6,424 nt of DNA, taken from contig DATDQA010000308.1 of the NCBI GenBank assembly GCA_035292505.1, forward strand, positions 1 through 6,424, given 5' to 3'. The notes under the pieces were generated by a model, which did no database searches, was not told the origin of the DNA, and saw only the letters and a program-made list of their open reading frames with translations. A program made the translations under genes and the position numbers. This stretch comes from DATDQA01 sp035292505 (GTDB lineage: Bacteria; Bacteroidota; Bacteroidia; Chitinophagales; Saprospiraceae). Shown one piece after another: positions 1 to 6,247 of the stretch (position 1 is the first letter of the stretch; each line of letters begins with the position of its first letter).

Positions 1-1868
1 GTGTCTACGAAGGTCAGGTACACGGAATCGGCTATTGAAGTATGCGCACCATTCCCTTCGAATGCATGAACAGAGGGTGTTTGTTCAAAACTTTCATCGA
101 CGAGAATCTCCCAGTGTGTGGTATCTGGTGCCATGGGTTCATTGAAGTCGCTGATATCAAGTTTATACAGACCCATTGTGCCTACCATGCCGAGTGAGTC
201 AGCCAGATCGATCAGTCCTTGCTCGGTCGGAAGAAGCTGTGCGACATGTGCGGTGAGTAATAATGGCTTGTCATTCATGTCGGTAAGTCGCACCTTTGGA
301 ATGTCCGGTGTGCTGATCAATTGTAATAGACTCAATGCATGACTCACGGATGTCCGGGACATGTTGTAGTTCACGATCGGCAATCCGGTCTCCCAGGCAC
401 ATTGTAATGTATTATTGAACTCCCAATGGCCACGATGTACCGGAAGATTTTCTGTGCCAATAATAATCAACGGCACCTGCAGGATAGCCTGAAAATCATC
501 AGGTTTCATACCATGCTGATGCAGCAGTTCGAGAAAAGGTTTATCGCCGCGTAAGATGTGATTATCATGATACACATGTTTTGTGGACTCATGTGTGAAA
601 ATAGATGCTTCATACATCCAGGTGGTAAAAAGTAAAGCAGCCAAACCAATGCATGCGGTTTTTAACCAACCTCTGCGCAATGCTTTGATGCCTTCATAGA
701 CAAACCAAACAGCAAAGCAATTGTAAACAAAGTAAAAGATCCATGCCAGCCTTCCGAGACTTCTGAATTGCCCGAGGACCGGAAACGTGTCAATCAATAT
801 CGACCCCCCCGCCATATAAAACCATCCGGTCGCCATGAACCAGACAAGAAAGCCCGCCCATACCATCACGCCCGGTGATGTGTCGGATACGTTCAAAAGC
901 TCTTCGCGTCGACGTCGCAGGACGAGGTTTCGGATTGCATAGATCAGGATGAATGGCAGGAGCAGCACACCGGCAATTCCGAGATAACTGTGACTCTCCA
1001 GGTCTATCGCTTTGAGATGATATTTTTCCGTCCATGTCTTGTGCCATTCCCCATACCATGGCAAAAATGTCCCGGCACGCGTAGCAGCAAAGACATACAG
1101 GCCATACACCTCCTTCGGCCGGTCTTTCACAGGGTCTGTGAGTTTCACCGGCAAATAGACTGCAATTCCTGTTGCAATCACCATGAGAAGCAAGCGGCTG
1201 AGTTTACTATTCCATTTAAACCGATTACGCACCCATAACACAACGAAGTAAGCTATCATGAATGCAACAGCGATGAAGAAGAAATAGAGATGGGTAAATC
1301 CAGTCCATGCGATGAAGAGGACCAGACCGAGGCTCCGTTGCCATGACATCTTCCTTTGCCATCGCACGAAAAGCAATAAAAACAGCGGCAGGTAGCACAC
1401 ATAGGCGAGACTGTAGTGACCATTCATCCGCTCAAGTTGCGGACTGAGAAAGACGATGGGTAAACTGACTAAAGCCGCATACCATTTCGGTAGATTGAAT
1501 TCACGCAACAGGAAGTAAATAGCAACGACCGCAATCGCGAGGGAGGCAATCAACAACATATTCATAGTCCCGACGACATGCTGTTCCATGGGGAAGATGA
1601 GATTCACGAGTTTCATCAGCATCGACCAGACCGGTTGATTGTCGGTATAGACAGGATGCTCACCGTAGGGATAATTCATCCCATGAAACCATAAACCTTT
1701 GTCATGATGCACATAGTAGGCAACAGTGAAATAATTCTTCAACCCATCACCGCCATCTGAAAATAAATAACACGACGGGCATTTGATCAGCTTCTCAAAT
1801 CTGAAGTACAGATAGGTCAACGTGATGACAAACAAAATCAGGAATGGGAAAGCCGACAAAAACCTCAT
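1..1868 (-). CDS. Large multi-pass membrane protein, possibly GT-C-like glycosyltransferase (C-terminus off the window)
   Basis: The frame is open for 622 codons from the ATG at 1868 to the left edge, so the C-terminus is missing. Residues 1-22 form a hydrophobic N-terminal segment. A loop follows with the acidic motif FSDGGDGLKNYF (37-48) and then MNYPYGEHPVYTDNQP (64-79). About nine further hydrophobic segments lie between roughly 100 and 420 (near 100-121, 129-145, 152-168, 180-210, 228-242, 294-316, 333-350, 370-392, 401-420). From about 421 onward the chain looks soluble. One N-terminal helix, an acidic first loop, many helices and a C-terminal soluble domain resemble GT-C-fold sugar transferases, but I recognise no specific family, so the function is inferred. 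An in-frame ATG at 1919, overlapping the ALDH stop, would add 17 residues. I prefer 1868 because the hydrophobic segment starts there and the added residues are encoded by a tandem repeat. It is the last visible gene of the minus-strand operon, and a link to tryptophan catabolism is not obvious. Confidence 0.75.
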   Translation of the reverse strand, partial: MRFLSAFPFLILFVITLTYLYFRFEKLIKCPSCYLFSDGGDGLKNYFTVAYYVHHDKGLWFHGMNYPYGEHPVYTDNQPVWSMLMKLVNLIFPMEQHVVGTMNMLLIASLAIAVVAIYFLLREFNLPKWYAALVSLPIVFLSPQLERMNGHYSLAYVCYLPLFLLLFVRWQRKMSWQRSLGLVLFIAWTGFTHLYFFFIAVAFMIAYFVVLWVRNRFKWNSKLSRLLLMVIATGIAVYLPVKLTDPVKDRPKEVYGLYVFAATRAGTFLPWYGEWHKTWTEKYHLKAIDLESHSYLGIAGVLLLPFILIYAIRNLVLRRRREELLNVSDTSPGVMVWAGFLVWFMATGWFYMAGGSILIDTFPVLGQFRSLGRLAWIFYFVYNCFAVWFVYEGIKALRRGWLKTACIGLAALLFTTWMYEASIFTHESTKHVYHDNHILRGDKPFLELLHQHGMKPDDFQAILQVPLIIIGTENLPVHRGHWEFNNTLQCAWETGLPIVNYNMSRTSVSHALSLLQLISTPDIPKVRLTDMNDKPLLLTAHVAQLLPTEQGLIDLADSLGMVGTMGLYKLDISDFNEPMAPDTTHWEILVDESFEQTPSVHAFEGNGAHTSIADSVYLTFVD

Positions 1869-1898
1869 GGCGGAATGGCGGAATTGCAGAATGGCAGA
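1867..1898. repeat. Four tandem 8-bp units between the ALDH and membrane-protein genes
   Basis: Plus-strand units are ATGGCGGA, ATGGCGGA, ATTGCAGA and ATGGCAGA at 1867, 1875, 1883 and 1891. The block fills most of the 43 bases between the ALDH stop (1912) and the membrane-protein start (1868). The 8-base period is not a multiple of three, so it is unlikely to be selected as coding sequence, although the frame from the alternative ATG at 1919 stays open through it. Confidence 0.7.
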
Positions 1899-1911
1899 AC
1901 GACCTGTAAGC

Positions 1912-3363
1912 TTATTCATCGCCAAACCGGATACAGACATTTTTTGCTTCCGTGAAAAAACGCATTGCTTCAAAACCACCTTCTCTTCCGACACCGGAAT
2001 TTTTCATTCCACCAAACGGCGTCCGTAAATCGCGTAGCAACCAGCAATTGATCCAGACAATGCCTGATTCGATCCGCTGTGCAATGCGATGTGCACGCGA
2101 GAGGTCTTCCGTCCAGATGGTGGATGACAGTCCATACGGCGTACTGTTTGCCAGGCGTACTACTTCTTCTTCTGTGGAGAAAGGCGTGATCGTCACCACA
2201 GGTCCAAAGATCTCTTCCTGGTTTGTCCTGCATTCAGGTCCGAGCCCTTCGATGATGGTCGGTGCGACATACCAGCCGTTGCGCAAATCGCCATCCAGGG
2301 TCACCTGATGCCCACCGGTAAGAATGCGTCCACCCTCCCTTTTTGCCAATGCGACATAGGACAAGATCTTCTGCAGATGTGCTTCCGAACTTATCGCACC
2401 AAGATCGGTCAAGGGATCATTGGGATCTCCGACTTTCAACTTTGCCGTACGTTCGACGAATGCGGTTTTAAACTTTCCATAAATGCGATCCTGGACATAG
2501 ATGCGTGAACCACAAAGACAAATCTGTCCCTGGTTTGAAAAGGAAGAGCGCAGCGTCCCTTCCAGCATCTTACTGAAGTGACAATCGTCAAAAATAAGAT
2601 TCGGATTTTTTCCTCCGAGTTCGAGCGAGAGTTTCTTAAACATTGGAGCGGCGATACGTGAAATCTCTGTTCCTGTCTTTGTACCGCCCGTGAATGAGAT
2701 TGCTTTCACATCCGGATGGGCAACAATGGCAGCGCCTGCTTTCGTCCCATAACCCTGGACCACATTCAGCACGCCTGGAGGCAACCCGACTTCATCACAG
2801 ATTTGGGCGAGAAGAAATGCGGTCATCGGTGTGATCTCGGATGGCTTTGCGACGACCGTATTCCCTGCGGCAAGAGCTGGTGCAATTTTCCAGGTGAAGA
2901 GATACAATGGCAGATTCCACGGTGAGATACATCCACATACACCTATGGGCTGACGGAGTGTATAATTAATGACGCCCTCTCCGGTAGCATGAGACTCCGA
3001 AGCAAACTGCATGAGAGCGGTGCTGAAGAACCGGAAGTTCGAAGATGCGCGAGGGATGTCGACAGTCGTGGCAAGTTGGAGAGGTTTACCGGTATCGAGG
3101 CTCTCTGCACGCGCCAGTTCTTCTGATTTTGCATCGATACGGGTTGCGATTTCCGCGAGATAGTGGTACTTCTTGTCCGATGCCATTTTGGCCCAACCCC
3201 GGAAAGCAGCCTTAGCTGCATCGACGGCTGCCTGCACATCTTCTGCATCCGAATCCGGAATTTGCGCATAGACATTGCCGTATGCAGGTGCATAGTTATC
3301 TATCCACATATCATGGACAGGATCGCAGAATTTCCCTCCGATATAGTTTTGAATGCGCTGCAT
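1912..3363 (-). CDS. Aldehyde dehydrogenase, likely 2-aminomuconate (or 2-hydroxymuconate) semialdehyde dehydrogenase
   Basis: This is a full-length NAD(P)-dependent ALDH of 483 residues, usual for the family. Visible motifs are SPWNLPLY with the active-site Asn at 150, FTGGTKTG (224-231) at the cofactor site, LELGGK with the general-base Glu at 248, and GQIC with the catalytic nucleophile Cys at 282. The segment NCWLLRDLRTPFGG (439-452) is typical of the ALDH8A1 / aminomuconate-hydroxymuconate semialdehyde group. Arg444 aligns with the substrate-carboxylate arginine (Arg464) of the Pseudomonas fluorescens enzyme, recalled from the literature. The expected reaction is oxidation of 2-aminomuconate 6-semialdehyde to 2-aminomuconate in the cytoplasm. 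The gene starts 4 bases after the tryptophan dioxygenase stop, and a 2-aminomuconate deaminase-like gene lies upstream in the same operon, which favours the aminomuconate substrate. A hydroxymuconate semialdehyde role, as in catechol meta-cleavage, is the main alternative. No catalytic residue is missing. Confidence 0.93.
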   Translation of the reverse strand: MQRIQNYIGGKFCDPVHDMWIDNYAPAYGNVYAQIPDSDAEDVQAAVDAAKAAFRGWAKMASDKKYHYLAEIATRIDAKSEELARAESLDTGKPLQLATTVDIPRASSNFRFFSTALMQFASESHATGEGVINYTLRQPIGVCGCISPWNLPLYLFTWKIAPALAAGNTVVAKPSEITPMTAFLLAQICDEVGLPPGVLNVVQGYGTKAGAAIVAHPDVKAISFTGGTKTGTEISRIAAPMFKKLSLELGGKNPNLIFDDCHFSKMLEGTLRSSFSNQGQICLCGSRIYVQDRIYGKFKTAFVERTAKLKVGDPNDPLTDLGAISSEAHLQKILSYVALAKREGGRILTGGHQVTLDGDLRNGWYVAPTIIEGLGPECRTNQEEIFGPVVTITPFSTEEEVVRLANSTPYGLSSTIWTEDLSRAHRIAQRIESGIVWINCWLLRDLRTPFGGMKNSGVGREGGFEAMRFFTEAKNVCIRFGDE

Positions 3364-3367
3364 TCTT

Positions 3368-4477
3368 TCAGGATTGAAGAGCAGTAAAATGGAAGCCGAG
3401 TTTCAGACGCAGATCATCAGGTAGCTTTGGTAATTCTGATCGCGGAATCAAGAGCGTCGAGATATTCATGAGATCGGAGAAAATGTGATGCTTCTTTGCC
3501 GTTTCATTCAGATAATCATGCCCTGATGAACCACCCGTACCTGTTTTACGCCCAATCATCCGAAGCACCATCTGCGCATGACGATATCGCCAGGATGTAA
3601 ATGCTTCTTCGATATCCATCACATGTGCAAGAAGACGGAATGGCATCTGCAGAATGGGTTCGTCGCGATAGAGATTGATGAGTAGTGCAGCGACTGTCGC
3701 GCGATGCGAAAGTTTTACCACGCCTTGTGCCAGGAGTTCAGCATAGCGTTTTTGATCCAGGACAGAGGCAAAGTATGCATAGGTATCCTCCACCATTTTG
3801 ATCCGCATCGCCTTCATCTCGGGACTCAATAATTCAGATGTCTCTATCGTCTCCTTCTCATTCGCCAGCATGTTTTGCACGGCACGGCTGTAGGCGGGAG
3901 CAAAATGAAAGTCCCCGATATCGAGAAAGGGCGTGCGTTCCAGCCATTCATTGACCAGTTGCAACAGCGACCTCCGGAGTTCAGCCTTTTTGAGCAAACT
4001 GCGGTTTGTTTCATCAAACTCTGAATCGAACTGCTGATTATTGTACGTCACCCGTTGTTCACGACGCAATCCCATCATCGTCTCCACCACCCTGAATTGA
4101 AAACTCTGGAACCCGCTGGCAGGAAATAAATAATTCCGGAAGTCGAGGAAGTCCAGCGGCGTCATCGTCTCCATCACCCTGATCTGCGCGATGAGAAGAT
4201 GTTGAATTTCAATAATTCGCCCAAGGCGATGGATCACAGTGGAGATTTCACGCTCATCGATCAGGTCATCTTCGAACATCGCCATCACCGAATCCAGTTC
4301 GTGGATGATTTGCTTGAACCACAATTCATAGACCTGGTGCAGGATGATAAACAACGTTTCATCATGAGCAGGTGTGCCTTCTTCGACACTCTTCGGATGC
4401 TGCGCGTTGAGAATTTTATCGAGCTCCAGGTATGTGTGATAGTGAACGGCTGTATTTTTTTTCTCGCTTGTACTCAT
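3368..4477 (-). CDS. kynA: Tryptophan 2,3-dioxygenase, long animal-type form
   Basis: This haem enzyme opens the indole ring of L-tryptophan to give N-formylkynurenine, the first step of the kynurenine pathway. Diagnostic segments are HDETLFIILHQVYELWFKQ (38-56) with the active-site His47, LDFRNYLFPASGFQSFQFR (111-129) with substrate-carboxylate Arg114, SWRYRHAQMV with axial haem ligand His300, and GTGGSSG (313-319) with Thr314 near the substrate amino group. At 369 residues it is clearly longer than the compact bacterial enzymes of about 280-300 residues (Xanthomonas type). The His47-His300 spacing of 253 nearly equals that recalled for human TDO (252). The middle region, including ELRRSLLQLVNEWLERTP, also resembles the animal protein. 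The ATG overlaps the stop of the upstream deaminase-like gene (ATGA, 4474-4477), suggesting translational coupling, and the ALDH begins 4 bases downstream. An IDO identity is excluded by the TDO-specific motifs. Confidence 0.97.
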   Translation of the reverse strand: MSTSEKKNTAVHYHTYLELDKILNAQHPKSVEEGTPAHDETLFIILHQVYELWFKQIIHELDSVMAMFEDDLIDEREISTVIHRLGRIIEIQHLLIAQIRVMETMTPLDFLDFRNYLFPASGFQSFQFRVVETMMGLRREQRVTYNNQQFDSEFDETNRSLLKKAELRRSLLQLVNEWLERTPFLDIGDFHFAPAYSRAVQNMLANEKETIETSELLSPEMKAMRIKMVEDTYAYFASVLDQKRYAELLAQGVVKLSHRATVAALLINLYRDEPILQMPFRLLAHVMDIEEAFTSWRYRHAQMVLRMIGRKTGTGGSSGHDYLNETAKKHHIFSDLMNISTLLIPRSELPKLPDDLRLKLGFHFTALQS

Positions 4478-4890
4478 TTTGGAAAATAGGCGATTGCTTT
4501 CATTTCAATTAAAAGATGCGGATGTGGGAGTTGATGCACTGCAACAGTGGTGCGCGTAGGGCCATCATATCCGAAGTATTCACCATACACTGCATTATAT
4601 CCTGCAAAATCATCCATACTTATGAGAAACGTCGTGATCTCCACCACATCTTTCAGATCAGCACCGGCAGACTGCAAGATGGCTCGTATATTTTCAATCA
4701 CCGCACGTGTCTGCAATGCGATGTCTTTTTGCACGGTGCCATCGTCAAGGATGGTCACTCCGGCATGCGTGTTATCTGCTTTGCGTGACGACGTACCTGA
4801 GACGAAGAGGAAATCGCCGGCACGCCTGATGTGCGAATAACGACCCAGTGGTTGTGCGCGCCCTTCGAGCACCTTTGCTTCCGTAGACAT
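4474..4890 (-). CDS. RidA/YjgF-family protein, likely 2-aminomuconate deaminase
   Basis: This is a 138-residue protein of the YjgF/YER057c/UK114 (RidA) superfamily, usually trimeric and cytosolic. The segments RRAGDFLFVSGTSSRKADNT (22-41), the helix QTRAVIENIRAIL (60-72) and PTRTTVAVHQLPHPHLLIE (111-129) resemble the Pseudomonas 2-aminomuconate deaminase subgroup (NbaF/AmnD, about 140 residues). Arg113 matches the conserved RidA arginine that binds the substrate carboxylate, and Glu129 matches the conserved acidic residue. The expected reaction is hydrolytic deamination of 2-aminomuconate to 4-oxalocrotonate. The ATG at 4890 was chosen; the frame extends upstream to a TTG at 4941, but that would leave only 3 bases before the divergent SDR gene and add a non-homologous leader. 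It is the first gene of the operon, and its TGA overlaps the dioxygenase ATG by 4 bases. A generic imine-deaminase role is possible, but the neighbouring semialdehyde dehydrogenase supports the specific one. Confidence 0.9.
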   Translation of the reverse strand: MSTEAKVLEGRAQPLGRYSHIRRAGDFLFVSGTSSRKADNTHAGVTILDDGTVQKDIALQTRAVIENIRAILQSAGADLKDVVEITTFLISMDDFAGYNAVYGEYFGYDGPTRTTVAVHQLPHPHLLIEMKAIAYFPK

Positions 4891-4909
4891 GGCATTTACT
4901 ATCTTGCCT

Positions 4910-4941
4910 GAAAGGTAAAGATCGCTTAAAACTCCATACAA
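4910..4941 (-). promoter_or_regulatory. Candidate Bacteroidota-type promoter for the kynurenine operon
   Basis: On the minus strand a TTG (4941-4939) is followed after 21 bases by TACCTTTC (4917-4910). The latter matches 7 of 8 positions of the TAnnTTTG -7 consensus of Bacteroidota, and the spacing is within that reported for the group. It lies 20 bases upstream of the deaminase ATG, so a short leader is predicted. The site is in the only 54-base gap between the divergent genes. It is a short motif and may be chance. Confidence 0.35.
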
Positions 4942-4944
4942 CAG

Positions 4945-5730
4945 ATGAATCTCAGTTTAACAGGAAAACATGCACTCGTGTGCGGAGGCAGCAGGGGTAT
5001 AGGCTTCGCGGCGGCGAAGGAACTTGCATTTCTTGGCGCGAAAGTCACAATCCTTTCAAGGGATGTAGACTCTTTGCTTGTGGCAGCTGAACAACTTGAT
5101 GTCACCCAAAAACAGGGTCATCATTTTCTGGTTGCAGATCTGAGTAATCCCGAGAGTGTCAGGGACCTTATCGGTGAGTTCGCAAAGGATAATCCGGTGC
5201 ACATTCTGATCAACAATGCAGGAGGTCCCAGGAGCGGCCCCCTGGTGGAGGTGGAAATTCAACAATTGGCGCATGCCTTTGCCACACATATCATGAGCAG
5301 CCAGGTAATTACACAGGTAGTCCTGCCTGGTATGAAAGAGGCCGGCTATGGGCGCATTATTAATATTATCTCTACTTCAGTCAAGCAACCGATCGCAGGA
5401 CTCGGTGTATCGAATACGATCCGTGGCGCCATGGCGAACTGGGCAAAGACACTCGCCGGAGAAGTAGGTAAAGATGGAATCACGGTGAACAATGTCCTGC
5501 CAGGTATGACGAGTACGGAGCGTCTTCAGGAGCTCTTTAAAAGTATGGCGGAGAGATTGCATATCACCCCCGAAGAATATGCGGAGCAAGTCAAAACGAC
5601 AATCCCGATGGGTCGTTTTGCAACTCCTTCCGAAATTGCAAATGCCATAGCCTTCCTCGCGTCTCCTGCTGCGAGTTATATCACCGGGACGAATATCGTC
5701 GTGGATGGAGGGAGGACGGGGAGTTTGTAA
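4945..5730 (+). CDS. Short-chain dehydrogenase/reductase (SDR) with atypical active site
   Basis: This is a 261-residue classical-length SDR with a Rossmann fold. Nucleotide-binding motifs are CGGSRGIG (13-20, Cys replacing the usual Thr of TGxxxGxG), AD at 64-65 and NNAG (90-93). The C-terminal ITGTNIVVDGG (246-256) is typical of FabG-like members. The catalytic Ser is present (Ser143 in IISTSV). In the segment GLGVSNTIRGAM, however, the YxxxK pair is replaced by Ser156 and Arg160, and the catalytic Asn position holds His115. A subgroup of FabG-like SDRs carrying an LSNxxR motif is known from memory, so this is a lineage feature and not decay: the frame is intact and the rest is well conserved. 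Substrate and reaction cannot be assigned. It is divergent from the kynurenine operon, its start being 54 bases from the deaminase start, which may mean shared regulation. The repeat array begins directly after its TAA. The ATG at 4945 gives the expected N-terminus. Confidence 0.93.
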   Translation: MNLSLTGKHALVCGGSRGIGFAAAKELAFLGAKVTILSRDVDSLLVAAEQLDVTQKQGHHFLVADLSNPESVRDLIGEFAKDNPVHILINNAGGPRSGPLVEVEIQQLAHAFATHIMSSQVITQVVLPGMKEAGYGRIINIISTSVKQPIAGLGVSNTIRGAMANWAKTLAGEVGKDGITVNNVLPGMTSTERLQELFKSMAERLHITPEEYAEQVKTTIPMGRFATPSEIANAIAFLASPAASYITGTNIVVDGGRTGSL

Positions 5731-5792
5731 AACTCAAACTCAAACTCAAGAGCACGTTCAAGAGCAAGTTCAAGTTCAAGAGCAAGGACAAG

Positions 5793-5856
5793 AGCAAATG
5801 GAGCGAGGCGACATCCCGTACCGATCCTGACGATTTGTCGGGGAGACGTCGGGACA
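5793..5856. repeat. Repeat core copy 1 (most diverged)
   Basis: The core runs from AGCAAATGGAGCG to GTCGGGACA. It carries several substitutions and a one-base shorter loop relative to copies 2 and 3. The hairpin is imperfect: TCCTGAC (5825-5831), loop GATTT, then GTCGGGGA (5837-5844), with one G-T pair. Confidence 0.8.
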
Positions 5857-5914
5857 CAAACACAAACACAAACACAAACACAAATTCAAGCGCAAGTTCA
5901 AGAGCAAGTTCAGG

Positions 5915-5979
5915 AGCAAATGGAGCGTGGCGACATCCCGTACCGATCCCGACGATTTTGTCGGGAGAGCGTCGGAACA
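5915..5979. repeat. Repeat core copy 2
   Basis: The 65-base core contains a perfect 7-bp stem, TCCCGAC (5947-5953) and GTCGGGA (5960-5966), around the loop GATTTT. A second, outer block pair is degenerate in this copy because the right end reads GTCGGAACA and not GTCGGGACA. It is otherwise essentially identical to copy 3. Confidence 0.85.
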
Positions 5980-6055
5980 TAAACACAAACACAAACACAA
6001 ATTCAAGCGCAAACACAAACACAAGTTCAAGCGCAAGTTCAAGAGCAAGTTCAGG

Positions 6056-6120
6056 AGCAAATGGAGCGTGGCGACATCCCGTACCGATCCCGACGATTTT
6101 GTCGGGAGAGCGTCGGGACA
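6056..6120. repeat. Repeat core copy 3
   Basis: The 65-base core contains the same perfect stem, TCCCGAC (6088-6094) and GTCGGGA (6101-6107), around GATTTT. An outer TCCCG (6077-6081) can also pair with CGGGA (6114-6118), giving a nested two-step hairpin. It differs from copy 2 at one position near the right end. Confidence 0.85.
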
Positions 6121-6177
6121 AAAACTCTGGCGCAAAGTCAAATATTCAGTGTTTTAAGGAAATGAGATAACATGTAC

Positions 6178-6221
6178 TGATTTCGGACCATGGGTTGTGG
6201 GGTAGCAGAAATCCGAAATCA
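6178..6221. promoter_or_regulatory. Perfect 10-bp inverted repeat upstream of the EamA transporter
   Basis: The left arm TGATTTCGGA (6178-6187) and right arm TCCGAAATCA (6212-6221) are exact reverse complements separated by 24 bases. The right arm ends 26 bases before the transporter ATG and abuts the putative -7 element. It could be a bipartite operator for a dimeric regulator or a weak RNA hairpin. No U-tract follows, so it is not a typical terminator. The rest of the 6121-6247 spacer shows nothing else recognisable. Confidence 0.5.
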
Positions 6222-6231
6222 ATTTACTTTG
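6195..6231 (+). promoter_or_regulatory. Possible promoter for the EamA transporter gene
   Basis: TTACTTTG (6224-6231) matches 7 of 8 positions of the TAnnTTTG -7 element and lies 16 bases before the ATG. The nearest TTG upstream is at 6195-6197, giving a 26-base spacing that is longer than usual. The call is tentative. Confidence 0.28.
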
Positions 6232-6247
6232 AACCATAAAACCATCG

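Larger units (their letters stand above)
5731..6120. repeat. Composite intergenic repeat array: 6-bp-period repeats alternating with three hairpin cores
   Basis: The array starts at the base after the SDR stop codon. Two modules alternate. One is purine-rich, low-complexity sequence of 6-base period built from CAAACA, CAAGTT, CAAGAG and CAAGCG units (5731-5792, 5857-5914, 5980-6055). The other is a 64-65 base conserved core repeated three times. The two inter-core spacers are 58 and 76 bases, differing by 18, that is three 6-base units, as expected for slippage or recombination. Both strands stay open over long stretches and give low-complexity translations (TNTNTN, ELALEL, CLCLCL), which I regard as spurious. 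I see no gene here. Confidence 0.85.

Noticed and set aside
790..1238. Short open frames on both strands inside the membrane-protein gene
   Set aside because: They are shadows of the long continuous minus-strand frame, which carries consistent hydrophobic segments.
4474..4941. Longer deaminase-like reading frame starting at 4941
   Set aside because: It needs a TTG start, adds a 17-residue leader unlike the family, and would overlap the putative promoter. The ATG at 4890 gives the usual family length.
5947..6107. Rho-independent terminators at the GTCGGGA hairpins
   Set aside because: The stems are plausible, but no T-rich tract follows on either strand, and three copies in a repeat array suggest a repeat element and not a gene-specific terminator.
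5793..6120. CRISPR array
   Set aside because: There are only three repeats of 64-65 bases, and the spacers are related low-complexity hexamer tracts, not unique sequences. No cas gene is seen.
5731..6170. Several open frames on both strands through the repeat array (plus-strand TNTNTN-type and minus-strand ELALEL/CLCLCL-type translations)
   Set aside because: They are low-complexity translations of 6-base-period DNA, open in several frames at once, with no recognisable domain; the period itself keeps the frames open.
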